Below, piece after piece: positions 10,057-18,459 of a stretch of DNA of 64,000 bases (positions are counted from its first letter, which is position 1; each line of letters opens with the position of its first letter). The position numbers and the translations under genes are program-made. Under the pieces are notes generated by a model. The model searched no databases and was not told the origin of the DNA. It saw only the letters and a program-made list of their open reading frames with translations. The stretch comes from Pseudomonas rubra. GTDB taxonomy: Bacteria > Pseudomonadota > Gammaproteobacteria > Pseudomonadales > Pseudomonadaceae. The DNA lies in the NCBI RefSeq assembly GCF_028656935.1, contig NZ_JAMDGZ010000002.1, positions 1-64,000 of the forward strand. Direction: 5' to 3'.

Positions 10057-10763
10057 GTCTGTTTGCCTGGCTACGCCCCAATCAACTGCGCCTGGACGAG
10101 CAACTGCGCCTGCGCGTGGAACAGTTGGCCGCCCCGGCGCCGCTGGCTGAACACAGCCTGCGCCAGCAACGTTGGGTGGTGCTCGACCTGGAAACCAGTG
10201 GCCTGAACCTCAACCGTGACCAGGTGCTATCGATTGGCGCCGTGGTCATCGAAGACGGCGCCATCGACTTCAGCCAGCAGTTCGAGCGCACCCTGCACCA
10301 GCGCGACCACAAACTTACTTCCAGCGTGCTGATCCACGGCCTGGGCCCCAGCGCCATCGCCGCAGGCTGCGAGCCGGCCGATGCGCTGATCGATCTCATG
10401 GATTTTATTGGCGACAGCCCGCTGCTGGCCTTTCATGCGCCTTTCGACCAGCGCATGCTCGGCCGCGCCTTGAAAGACCACCTGGGCTATCGCTTGCAGC
10501 ATCCGTTCTTCGATGTCGCCGAGTTGGCCCCACTGCTCAACCCGCAGATCACCCTGCGCGAAGCCGGGCTGGATGACTGGACCGCCTGCTTCAACCTGGA
10601 GGTCGCCGAGCGCCACAACGCCAGCGCCGATGCCTTGGTTACCGCCGAATTGGCCCTGATCCTGTTAAGCCAGGCCCGGCGCCAGACACTGGACAGCCCG
10701 GCACTGCTCGATCAGCAACTGCAGCGCCTGCGCAGGCGTCGGCAACAAAGTCATGGCTTTTGA
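10053..10763 (+). CDS. DEDDh 3'-5' exonuclease (DnaQ/PolC-like)
   Basis: A 236-residue protein with a DnaQ-family exonuclease domain: D45 and E47 in LDLETSG, the FHAPFDQRM motif, and the final RHNASADALVTAEL (His/Asp pair). These are the residues of the DEDDh class that bind two metal ions. It overlaps the DUF294 gene by four bases, a pair found together in many pseudomonads. Its substrate (DNA, RNA or a nucleotide) cannot be told from sequence. It is too short and too divergent to be the main DnaQ proofreading subunit. Confidence 0.88.
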   Translation: MSLFAWLRPNQLRLDEQLRLRVEQLAAPAPLAEHSLRQQRWVVLDLETSGLNLNRDQVLSIGAVVIEDGAIDFSQQFERTLHQRDHKLTSSVLIHGLGPSAIAAGCEPADALIDLMDFIGDSPLLAFHAPFDQRMLGRALKDHLGYRLQHPFFDVAELAPLLNPQITLREAGLDDWTACFNLEVAERHNASADALVTAELALILLSQARRQTLDSPALLDQQLQRLRRRRQQSHGF

Positions 10764-10815
10764 ACATCATCCGATGAGCGTGAATTGCGTCTTACCGGGA
10801 GCATCTGCGACAATC

Positions 10816-10834
10816 GCGAATAATTCTCGTTAGT
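10816..10834. promoter_or_regulatory. Fur-box-like site upstream of ECF sigma gene
   Basis: GCGAATAATTCTCGTTAGT matches the 19-bp Fur consensus at 11 of 19 positions by eye and lies about 25 bp before the sigma-factor start. Fur repression under iron-replete conditions is the usual control of this class of operon. Confidence 0.55.
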
Positions 10835-10858
10835 TAACGTATCTTTTCGGGGAACGCC

Positions 10859-11377
10859 TTGTCGTCTGTGCAAAGCCCACACACTGAGCTGGTCGGTGCG
10901 CTGTATCGCGACCATCGCAGTTGGCTGCTCGCCTGGCTACGGCGCAGCATCGCCTGCGCCGACCGTGCCGAAGACCTGAGCCAGGACACCTTCGTGCGCC
11001 TGCTCGGGCGCGAGCAATTGCCTGCGCCACGCGAACCCCGGGCGTTCCTTCTGGCCATCGCCAAGGGCCTGCTGTTCGATCACTTTCGCCGCGCCGCACT
11101 GGAGCAGGCGTACCTGGCCGAACTGATGCTGATTCCCGAAGCCGAGCAACCCTCCCCGGAACAACAGCATCTGATTCTCGAAGACCTCAAGGCCATCGAC
11201 CGCCTGCTTGGCAAGCTGTCGAGCAAGGCCCGTGCGGCCTTTCTGTACAACCGCCTGGACGGCATGGGTCATGCCGAGATCGCCGAGCGTCTGGGCGTCT
11301 CGGTCTCGCGGGTGCGCCAGTACCTGGCCCAAGGCATGCGTCAGTGCTATGTAGCGCTGTACGGTGAGCCGACATGA
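10859..11377 (+). CDS. FecI-type ECF sigma factor
   Basis: A 172-residue sigma-70-family ECF factor. Region 2 spans ALYRDHRSWLLAWLRR through EDLSQDTFVRLL, and region 4 spans the helix-turn-helix AEIAERLGVSVSRVRQYL near the C-terminus. The start is TTG at 10859, supported by GGGGA six bases upstream; no ATG fits the conserved N-terminus. The anti-sigma gene overlaps by four bases. By family rule it transcribes the receptor gene after siderophore binding. The Fur-like site upstream points to iron control. Confidence 0.92.
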   Translation: MSSVQSPHTELVGALYRDHRSWLLAWLRRSIACADRAEDLSQDTFVRLLGREQLPAPREPRAFLLAIAKGLLFDHFRRAALEQAYLAELMLIPEAEQPSPEQQHLILEDLKAIDRLLGKLSSKARAAFLYNRLDGMGHAEIAERLGVSVSRVRQYLAQGMRQCYVALYGEPT

Positions 11378-12339
11378 ACAACCAACCGGTTTCAACCCGG
11401 GTCCTGGATGCCGCCATCGCCTGGCAGCTCTGCCTGGATTCGGGCAGTGGTAGCGCCGATGAGCGCGCCGAATTCGCCAGCTGGCATGCCGCCAGCGAAG
11501 AACATGCCCGCGCCTGGATGCAACTGGGCATGCTTGACCAGCGCTTCAGCGCCGCCGCCGGCCCTGCACGGCAAGCCCTGCTGCAATCACGCGCCGGCCT
11601 GCGCCAACGGGTACGCAAGCTGGGCCGCGGCGTGGCCAGCCTGGTGCTGGTGGTTGGCCTGTTGAGCTGGGTCAGTGCCCATCAATCGCTGGGCTATTGG
11701 CTGGCCGACCAGCGCACCGGCACCGGCGAGCAGCGTACCCTGCGTCTGACCGACGGCACCCTGATCAGCCTCAACACCCATTCGGCAGTGGATATCCGCT
11801 TCGATGGCAAAGAGCGCCTGATTGTCTTGCACGAAGGCGAAATCTCCATCGAGACCGGCCACAAGGATGACCGTCCCTTTGTAGTCAGCACCGCCGATGG
11901 CCGCCTGCGAGCGCTGGGCACGCGTTTTCTGGTCAAGCTTGAAGACCAGGGCACGCGCCTGAGCGTGCTGCAGTCGGCAGTGGCCGCCCGGCCACAAAAC
12001 AGCGGCGACGAACAAATCTTCAAAGAAGGTCAGCAAGTGCTGATGAACCACGACCGTCTGGGCCGGGCTGATGGCCTGCACGCCGGTGCCGATGCCTGGA
12101 CCCGTGGCATGCTGGTCGTCGACAACGTACGCCTGGCAGACCTGGTCGAAGAGCTGGGGCGCTATCGCAGCGGCCACCTGGGCGTTGCCGCAGAAGTAGC
12201 TGACCTGCGCATCACCGGCAGCTTTCCGCTCAATGACACCGACCTTGCGCTGACATCGTTGCTACCGACCTTGCCGGTGCAGATCGAGCAACGCACGCCG
12301 TGGTGGGTGACGGTAGTGGCCAAGCACAAGACGCCCTGA
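11374..12339 (+). CDS. FecR-type anti-sigma/sigma regulator
   Basis: A 321-residue inner-membrane regulator. The N-terminal cytosolic DUF4880/anti-sigma part contains AIAWQLCLDSG and HARAWMQLG. One transmembrane helix lies near 85-103 (ASLVLVVGLLSWVSAH). A periplasmic FecR domain (TLRLTDGTLISLNTHSAVDI) follows, with a C-terminal part (GHLGVAAEVADLRITGSFPL) that normally contacts the receptor signalling domain. It relays receptor occupancy to the overlapping sigma factor. Confidence 0.92.
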   Translation: MNNQPVSTRVLDAAIAWQLCLDSGSGSADERAEFASWHAASEEHARAWMQLGMLDQRFSAAAGPARQALLQSRAGLRQRVRKLGRGVASLVLVVGLLSWVSAHQSLGYWLADQRTGTGEQRTLRLTDGTLISLNTHSAVDIRFDGKERLIVLHEGEISIETGHKDDRPFVVSTADGRLRALGTRFLVKLEDQGTRLSVLQSAVAARPQNSGDEQIFKEGQQVLMNHDRLGRADGLHAGADAWTRGMLVVDNVRLADLVEELGRYRSGHLGVAAEVADLRITGSFPLNDTDLALTSLLPTLPVQIEQRTPWWVTVVAKHKTP

Positions 12340-12345
12340 AAACCC

Positions 12346-12376
12346 GTGGGAGCCGGCGTTGCCGGCGATGGGCTGC
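12346..12376. repeat. Single degenerate REP-like element
   Basis: GTGGGAGCCGGCGTTGCCGGCGATGGG resembles one REP unit, 6 bases after the anti-sigma stop. The rest of the 153-bp gap before the receptor gene is AT-rich in its first half; I see no convincing ECF promoter. Confidence 0.5.
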
Positions 12377-12492
12377 GTCAGCAGCCCCTTGTGCAATACA
12401 AATCAAAATTATTTTCACTCCCCCCTGACACTTTTCCCAACTCACTCGGCAAGGAAGCTAGTTAGCACTTACTTCCGTCGAGGAGCCGCTGT

Positions 12493-14919
12493 ATGTCCCG
12501 CACTTTTGAGAACTTCCTGCGTCCCAGCTTGCTGGCCATGGCCATTGCCCTGACAGCACCTCTGGCGAGCAGCCCGCTGATCGCCGCCGAGCAAACGGGC
12601 GGCCTGCGCAGCTACAACCTACCTGCCGCCCCGTTGTCTGCCACGCTCAACCAGATTGCCAGCCAGGCCGGCATTGCCCTGGCCCTGGACCCGAGCCTGG
12701 CCAGCGGTCGTACCTCGGCGCCAGTCAGCGGCCAGTACGATGCCGTCGGCGCCCTGCAAGCGGCCCTGCGCGGCACCGGCCTGCAATTGCAGCAGAGCAG
12801 CGCCGGCACCTACAGCCTGGTCGCCGCGCCCGAGGGTACCGTCGCCCTGCCGGAAACCAGCGTCAACGCGCGCAGCGATTATGAAAGTGCCTGGGGCCCG
12901 GCTACCGGCTTCACTGCGACCCGCACCGCAGCCGGCACAAAAACCGACACGCCGATCGTTGAAGCGCCACGCTCAATGAGCGTGATCACCCGCGAACAAC
13001 TGGACGATCGCCAGGTCCTCAATCTCAACGATGCCCTGCGTTACACCGCCGGCGTGCAAAGCAGCGGCTATGCCTCCGATACCCGCGCCGACTGGCTGCG
13101 GGTGCGCGGCTTCGACCCGACCCAGTTCCTCGATGGCCTGCCACTGCCCAAAGGCTCGTTCGCCAACCCGAAAGTCGAGCCGTGGAACCTTGAGCGTATC
13201 GCTGTGCTGCGCGGCCCGGCGTCCTCGGTGTATGGCCAGACCCCGCCCGGCGGCATGCTCGATATGGTCAGCCGTCGCCCCCAAGCGCAAAGCGCCCACC
13301 AGATCGAGGCTCAGGTGGGCAGCAACAACCACCGCCAGATCAACTTCGACAGCACCGGCAAGATCGACGACGAGGGTCAGTTCCTCTACCGTGTCAGCGG
13401 CGTGGTACGCGACAGTGGCGCACCGACCGATCATGTACCGGACAAGCGCTACAACCTTGCGCCGAGCCTGACCTGGAACATGGATGAAGACACCAGCCTG
13501 ACCTTCATCACCCAGTTCACCCGCGACGATACCGGTATCAGCGGCCAGTTCCTGCCGCTGCAGGGCACCAAGCTGGGCTCGCCGGCGGGTGACATCTCCC
13601 ACCACAAGAACCTCGGTGATCCGGACTGGGAGTTCTACGATCGCACTTACTACGCCCTGGGCTATGCCTTCGAGCACCGTCTGAACGATGTCTGGCAGTT
13701 CCGCCAGAACCTGCGCTACACCAAGAGCGACCTGTCGTTCCAGGGCATCAACGTTGCGACCATGAACAACGGCACGATCCAGCCTGACGGCAGCGTCCCG
13801 CGTGAAACCGGTATCGTCAACGAAGACATCAGCCAGTTCGCCGTCGACAATAACTTCCAGGCCGACTTCCAGACCGGCGCCCTGAGCCACACCTTGCTGA
13901 TTGGTCTGGACCACCAGCGCTCGAACACCAACTACCGCTGGGACTATGGCCTGAGCGGCAGCGTGCCGCCAGGCAATGTGATTAATCCTCCGTACGGCCA
14001 GGACTTTTCCAAGGTGTCGTACTTCACCATGTACGACTATGGCCAGAAAACCCGCCAGACCGGCTTCTACGTTCAGGACCAGATCGCCCTCGACAACTGG
14101 CGCCTGACCCTGGGCGGGCGTGAAGACTGGATTCACACCGGCACCACCTTCCACAACCTGAACGATGCCACCAGCACCGAGCGCGACAAGGCCTTCACCG
14201 GCAACGTCGGCCTGAGCTACGTATTCGACAACGGCGTGACCCCGTACGTCTCCTACACCGAGTCGTTCCAGCCAACTTCCGGCGCCGCAGCCAATGCCAC
14301 CCAGTCGTTCAAACCGACCGAGGGCCATCAGTACGAAGTCGGTGTCAAATACCAGCCGGTCGGCAGCAAGAACCTGTACACCGCTGCCGTGTATGACCTG
14401 CGCCAGGACAACGTGGAAGTCACCGAGGGCAACATCACCCGCCAGGTGGGCCAGTTGCAGGTCCGCGGCCTTGAGCTCGAAGCCACCACCCAGGTGACCG
14501 AAAACCTCAAGCTGATCGGTTCCTACAGCTACACCGACACCGAAATCCTCAAGGGCGCAGCCGACGAACAAGGCAATCGCATGGCGCTGATCCCACGCAA
14601 CCAGGCGACCCTGTGGGCTGACTACACCTGGCACAACGGCCTGCTCGACGGCTTCGGCGTTGGCGGTGGCGTGCGCTATGTCGGTGACAACTACGGCAAC
14701 ACCACCAACACCGATCTGGGTTATGTCGGCTCCTACACCATCTACGACGCGTCGCTGCACTACGACCTGGGCCGCAAGGTCAGCACGCTCAAAGGCATGA
14801 CTGTCGCCGTCGAAGCCAAGAACCTGTTCAACAAGGATTACCTGGCCAACTGCGACGGCTACTGGTGCTACTACGGTGACGAGCGCAACGTGGTTGCCAG
14901 CGTGAACTACAAGTTCTGA
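12493..14919 (+). CDS. TonB-dependent siderophore receptor with signalling (STN) domain
   Basis: An 808-residue outer-membrane receptor. It has a signal peptide (about 1-34), an N-terminal STN/secretin-like domain (GGLRSYNLPAAPLSATLNQI on, roughly 37-110) found in transducers of cell-surface signalling, a plug (TPIVEAPRSMSVITREQLDD on) and a 22-strand barrel ending in a C-terminal Phe (SVNYKF). With the sigma and FecR genes it forms a three-part trans-envelope switch. The FhuA/FoxA/FiuA-like sequence and the FoxB-like neighbour suggest a hydroxamate such as ferrioxamine, but the ligand is not determined. GAGGAG precedes the ATG. The next gene starts on the last base of the stop codon. Confidence 0.93.
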   Translation: MSRTFENFLRPSLLAMAIALTAPLASSPLIAAEQTGGLRSYNLPAAPLSATLNQIASQAGIALALDPSLASGRTSAPVSGQYDAVGALQAALRGTGLQLQQSSAGTYSLVAAPEGTVALPETSVNARSDYESAWGPATGFTATRTAAGTKTDTPIVEAPRSMSVITREQLDDRQVLNLNDALRYTAGVQSSGYASDTRADWLRVRGFDPTQFLDGLPLPKGSFANPKVEPWNLERIAVLRGPASSVYGQTPPGGMLDMVSRRPQAQSAHQIEAQVGSNNHRQINFDSTGKIDDEGQFLYRVSGVVRDSGAPTDHVPDKRYNLAPSLTWNMDEDTSLTFITQFTRDDTGISGQFLPLQGTKLGSPAGDISHHKNLGDPDWEFYDRTYYALGYAFEHRLNDVWQFRQNLRYTKSDLSFQGINVATMNNGTIQPDGSVPRETGIVNEDISQFAVDNNFQADFQTGALSHTLLIGLDHQRSNTNYRWDYGLSGSVPPGNVINPPYGQDFSKVSYFTMYDYGQKTRQTGFYVQDQIALDNWRLTLGGREDWIHTGTTFHNLNDATSTERDKAFTGNVGLSYVFDNGVTPYVSYTESFQPTSGAAANATQSFKPTEGHQYEVGVKYQPVGSKNLYTAAVYDLRQDNVEVTEGNITRQVGQLQVRGLELEATTQVTENLKLIGSYSYTDTEILKGAADEQGNRMALIPRNQATLWADYTWHNGLLDGFGVGGGVRYVGDNYGNTTNTDLGYVGSYTIYDASLHYDLGRKVSTLKGMTVAVEAKNLFNKDYLANCDGYWCYYGDERNVVASVNYKF

Positions 14920-16034
14920 TGAAAAGCCAGACCATACGCCGCTGGTCCTGGGTTCACACCTGGACCAGCCTGATCTGCACCCTGTTCCTGCTGATGCTGG
15001 CGCTCACCGGCTTGCCGTTGATCTTTCATCACGAAATCGACCACCTGCTGGGCGATGCCCCGGTGCTCAAGGAGATGCCAGCCGATACGCCCAAGCTCGA
15101 CCTGCAGGAGCTGGTGCTCAAGGCCCAGGCCCATCGCCCGGGCGAGGTCATGCAGTACTTTGGCTGGGATGAGGACGACAGCAACGGCGTGATCGCGATC
15201 ATGGCCGCCACCGCAGGCACCGAGCCGAACTCGTCGCACACCTTCATGCTCGATGCGCGCACAGGCGAAGCGGTGGCAATGCCTTCGGCCAATGGCGGTT
15301 TCATGATGACCATGCTGCGCCTGCACGTGGACCTGTTTGCCGGGCTGCCCGGCAAGCTGCTGCTGGCGTTCATGGGCCTGTTGTTCGTGGTGGCGATCAT
15401 CTCCGGCGTGGTGCTCTACGCGCCGTTCATGCGTCGGCTGAAGTTCGCCACCGTACGCAACGACAAGTCCAGGCGCCTGCGCTGGCTCGACCTGCACAAC
15501 CTGATCGGTATCGTCACCCTGACCTGGGCGTTGGTAGTAGGGGTAACCGGGGTGATCAGCGCCCTGTCCGACCTTGTCATCGCGGCCTGGCGCAATGAGA
15601 GCCTGACAGCAATGGTTGCGCCCTACCGCGATGCACCACCACTGACCCAGCTGGCGCCTGTCAGCCGGGTACTGGATATCGCTGGCGAAGCCGCGCCGGG
15701 CATGGTCCCGGACTTCATCGCCTTCCCCGGCACGCGCTTTTCCAGTGAGCATCATTATGCGGTGTTCATGAAAGGCGGCAGCCACCTCACCTCGCACCTG
15801 CTGACCCCGGTGCTGATCGATGCCAGTAACTTGCAAGTCACCGCCATCGGTGACCGCCCCTGGTACATGGATGCCATGGGCCTGTCGCAGCCATTGCATT
15901 TTGGTGACTACGGCGGCCGGCCGATGCAGATCCTCTGGGCCGTGCTGGATGTGCTGACCATTATCGTGCTGGGTAGCGGTGTGTATTTGTGGGTCGTGCG
16001 CCGTCGGGCTTCGGCGCCCGGAGGCAACCAATGA
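14919..16034 (+). CDS. PepSY-TM ferrisiderophore reductase (FoxB-like)
   Basis: A 371-residue inner-membrane protein with PepSY-associated helices: TM1 near 18-38 (WTSLICTLFLLMLALTGLPL), helices near 140-160 and 185-210, and a C-terminal helix near 340-360. Conserved His residues (FHHEIDHLL, LHVDLFAG, LHNLIG) are candidate haem or metal ligands. FoxB of P. aeruginosa has this architecture and reduces Fe(III) siderophores at the inner membrane. Its start overlaps the receptor stop by one base (TGATG), which supports the same role here. Confidence 0.85.
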   Translation: MKSQTIRRWSWVHTWTSLICTLFLLMLALTGLPLIFHHEIDHLLGDAPVLKEMPADTPKLDLQELVLKAQAHRPGEVMQYFGWDEDDSNGVIAIMAATAGTEPNSSHTFMLDARTGEAVAMPSANGGFMMTMLRLHVDLFAGLPGKLLLAFMGLLFVVAIISGVVLYAPFMRRLKFATVRNDKSRRLRWLDLHNLIGIVTLTWALVVGVTGVISALSDLVIAAWRNESLTAMVAPYRDAPPLTQLAPVSRVLDIAGEAAPGMVPDFIAFPGTRFSSEHHYAVFMKGGSHLTSHLLTPVLIDASNLQVTAIGDRPWYMDAMGLSQPLHFGDYGGRPMQILWAVLDVLTIIVLGSGVYLWVVRRRASAPGGNQ

Positions 16035-16204
16035 AGCGCAAGTCGTCGAGCCTGTGGGCAGTATTTGCCATGCCCACACTGATCGGCCTGATCAGTGTGC
16101 TGGGCCTGTTCGCGGCGTTGCTGGGCGATGGCGGGTGGGACGTGCTGGCCTGGGTGGGATTGGGCTTGCCAGCCTTGTACAGCTTGCGCGGTCTGAGCAG
16201 ATAG
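16031..16204 (+). CDS. Small membrane protein of the siderophore operon
   Basis: A 57-residue protein, MKRKSSSLWAVF..., with two hydrophobic helices (about 9-29 and 36-50) and a basic N-terminus. Its ATG overlaps the reductase stop (ATGA), so it is very likely translated from the same mRNA. I do not recognise the family. Position suggests an accessory subunit of the PepSY reductase or a permease helper. It is short enough to be missed by automatic calling. Confidence 0.75.
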   Translation: MKRKSSSLWAVFAMPTLIGLISVLGLFAALLGDGGWDVLAWVGLGLPALYSLRGLSR

Positions 16205-16206
16205 CA

Positions 16207-16255
16207 ATCGCGGGGCAAGCCCGCTCCCACCGTGGGAGCGGGCTTGCCCCGCGAT
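16207..16255. repeat. Inverted REP pair (BIME), likely bidirectional terminator
   Basis: ATCGCGGGGCAAGCCCGCTCCCAC followed after one base by its exact inverse complement; 24-bp arms. It sits between the convergent siderophore operon and the LPS kinase operon. Confidence 0.9.
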
Positions 16256-16264
16256 GACGCCGTA

Positions 16265-17707
16265 TCAGTCAGCCAACTTCGGCAGGCATTCATCCAGCCG
16301 CCTGTACAAGGCACTACCGCTCGGCCAGTTGCGCAGCAACCGCGCCCGGTCACGGGCAAAGGCCTGGGCGAAGCTCATCTGGGTGGCATGCTGGCACATG
16401 GCATCCAGATCAATCAGCGACCATTGGCCGTCCTGCCAGAACAGGTTGTGGCCCTTCATGTCGCCATGGCTGATGCGCTCGTGAATCAACTCACCCAGCA
16501 GTTGCTGCAGGGCCTGCAACTGCTGCTCAGGCACTTCGCCAGAGTCGACATAAGGCGCAAAGCAGGCCAACAGATCCGGACCATCGGCGTACTCGGTTAC
16601 CAGGTAAGCGCGGCTGCGCAAGCCCATGAAGCGCAGTTCCTGCACCGCCAGCGGTTTGGGCGTGGCGATGCCAAGAAACTCCAGGCGGTGCCCTTCGATC
16701 CACGAATGCCAGGCCCGGCTAGGGCGCCAGAAACGTTTGAACCAGTGAGCGGTGTTCTTGATGTTGTAGCGCTTGAGCACCAACGGCCGGCCATCGATAT
16801 CAACCCGCGCCACACTGGCAGCTCCACCGGTCTTGAACAGGTGGCCCTGGTCGATCAGGGTATCGGCCTGTTCCAGCACCGGCAGCATGGCGGCCATTTC
16901 CGTGCGGCGAATCGAACGCAGCCCTGAAGGGCCACGCTCGACGCTGAACAGCGTACACTCGCGCCCGGCCTTGTCGAGGTAATCCTTCAGGCGCCAGTTG
17001 CGGACCTTGTCGATCTGCTTCTGCAGGGTTTCCAGCGGCAGCGCGTGCTCGGCGTTGGCCAGCAGGTAATGCACCAGCAGCTCTTCGATAAAAGGCTCAA
17101 GGCGCTTGGGCAACTGGGCGAACAGCACCCCGAGGTTCTGCAACACTTGCTGACGCGACAGCGGCTGGCCAAGGGTTTCGGCCTTGATCCCGGCGCCATC
17201 GATCAAATACAGCTGACCATTGTGGCGCAGCAGATTGTCCAGGTGCAGGTCGTCCTGCCACAGGCCCTTGGCATGCATCTGCGCCACGGCGCTCAGCGCT
17301 TCGCCCAGCACCAGGTGCTGTTCATCAGCCAACGGTGGCAGGGCTTCGACTTCAGCCCAGGCATCGGCCAGGCTCACTGCCCCTTCAAGAAACTCGAACA
17401 GCAGCCAGCCACCCTCGCCTTCGCGCAAGCCATCGGCCAGCAGCAGCGGTGTGGTCAGGCCTTGGGCGGCCAGCAGCCGTGCACCTTCGAGCTCACGTTG
17501 GAAATGGCGGGCGGCGCTGTTGCCGACCAACAGTTTGGCCAGCACCGGCTTGCCGCGCCAGATCCCGGCGCCAACGTAACGCTGGCCCGGTAGCACCCGC
17601 AGCAGGCTGAGCAACTGCAGCTCGGCGCTGCCAGCGGCATCGGCCAGGCTGATATTCAGGGGCAGGTCCGGGCTACGCCCGGCATCCTTGAGTTCGGACA
17701 ATCGCAT
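16265..17707 (-). CDS. Tandem double InaA/WaaP-type LPS kinase
   Basis: A 480-residue cytosolic protein with two kinase-like modules. The first has LWQDDLHLDNLLRHNG and YLIDGAGI; the second has ISHGDMKGHNLFWQDG and SLIDLDAM. Both carry the loop Asp/Asn and the metal-binding Asp, so both may be active. It is the last gene of the waa operon, and its start shares one base with the upstream kinase stop. The corresponding P. aeruginosa gene is PA5006. The phosphate acceptor is unknown; inner-core heptose is the likely site given the operon. Confidence 0.82.
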   Translation of the reverse strand: MRLSELKDAGRSPDLPLNISLADAAGSAELQLLSLLRVLPGQRYVGAGIWRGKPVLAKLLVGNSAARHFQRELEGARLLAAQGLTTPLLLADGLREGEGGWLLFEFLEGAVSLADAWAEVEALPPLADEQHLVLGEALSAVAQMHAKGLWQDDLHLDNLLRHNGQLYLIDGAGIKAETLGQPLSRQQVLQNLGVLFAQLPKRLEPFIEELLVHYLLANAEHALPLETLQKQIDKVRNWRLKDYLDKAGRECTLFSVERGPSGLRSIRRTEMAAMLPVLEQADTLIDQGHLFKTGGAASVARVDIDGRPLVLKRYNIKNTAHWFKRFWRPSRAWHSWIEGHRLEFLGIATPKPLAVQELRFMGLRSRAYLVTEYADGPDLLACFAPYVDSGEVPEQQLQALQQLLGELIHERISHGDMKGHNLFWQDGQWSLIDLDAMCQHATQMSFAQAFARDRARLLRNWPSGSALYRRLDECLPKLAD

Positions 17708-18459
17708 CAGCGCGCCTCTTTCTCACGGCGGCGGCGCGTCAGACGCTGCAGCCAGGTATCGACCAACGCACTGTCGGTGGGCTGGTCCAGATAGGACGAA
17801 AGCATCACCCGCACTTCAGCTTCACTCCAGATCGGCGCCCGGCGCAACAGCGGTTCAAGGTCTTTGAGCCGGTCGCGCATGCCCAACAGCAGCGGCCGGG
17901 TTTTCTCCAGGTCAATCAGTTGTGCCTGCCAGCCATCGCTACGGGTGCGCAGAAAGATATGCTTGGGGTAGAAACAGCCATGCACCTGATTCGCCGCGTG
18001 CAGGGTCCGCCCCAGCTGCCCACAGGCACGCAGAATGCCCTGGCGTTGGCCGATGTCCAGTTGCGGCCACTGCGCCAGCAGGCTGTCGAGGTCGCTCCAG
18101 TCGTCCAGGGCGCGGGTCATGAGAATCGCCCGGCGCTCGCCTTCAACCTTGCGCTCGCCGTAGTACACAGCCTGCAAAGCCGGGATACCCAGCTTCTGGT
18201 AGCGGCTGATATTGCGAAACTCGCGGGCGAAGGTCGGCTCGCCGAACGGTCGGTGCAAGGTGCGGGTCAGGTAGTCGCTCTGGCGCTTGAGGTAATAGCC
18301 CTTGCCTTCAAGCTCCAGGCGAAAGACGCTGCTCCAGCCACCACGGCCGGTATTGGGCTCATCCACCGCGTCGAGCTGCAAGGCCCACAGCTGGTCGAAG
18401 CCATTTAGGCCATGGCGCTCAAGCAGTGCCATATCGACACTGGCGAGAAAATCAGTCAT
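17707..18459 (-). CDS. wapQ: InaA-family LPS core kinase (WapQ-like)
   Basis: A 250-residue kinase-fold protein: GRGGWSSVFRLELEGKGYYLKR at the nucleotide-binding lobe, then VHGCFYPKHIFLR and LIDLEKTRP as catalytic and metal loops. The catalytic loop has HGCFYPKH rather than HxDxxxxN, so the usual catalytic Asp is not where expected. Overlaps the upstream wapP-like gene by four bases. By position it corresponds to wapQ of P. aeruginosa, linked to core heptose phosphorylation; the symbol rests mainly on synteny. Confidence 0.75.
   Translation of the reverse strand: MTDFLASVDMALLERHGLNGFDQLWALQLDAVDEPNTGRGGWSSVFRLELEGKGYYLKRQSDYLTRTLHRPFGEPTFAREFRNISRYQKLGIPALQAVYYGERKVEGERRAILMTRALDDWSDLDSLLAQWPQLDIGQRQGILRACGQLGRTLHAANQVHGCFYPKHIFLRTRSDGWQAQLIDLEKTRPLLLGMRDRLKDLEPLLRRAPIWSEAEVRVMLSSYLDQPTDSALVDTWLQRLTRRRREKEAR

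Noticed and set aside
12403..12421. AT-rich stretch before the receptor considered as a second Fur box.
   Set aside because: Only about 5 of 19 positions match the Fur consensus by eye.
12453..12479. A possible ECF promoter (GGAAG ... CCGTC) before the TonB receptor.
   Set aside because: The implied transcript start would fall at or after the ribosome-binding site GAGGAG, leaving no room for a leader.
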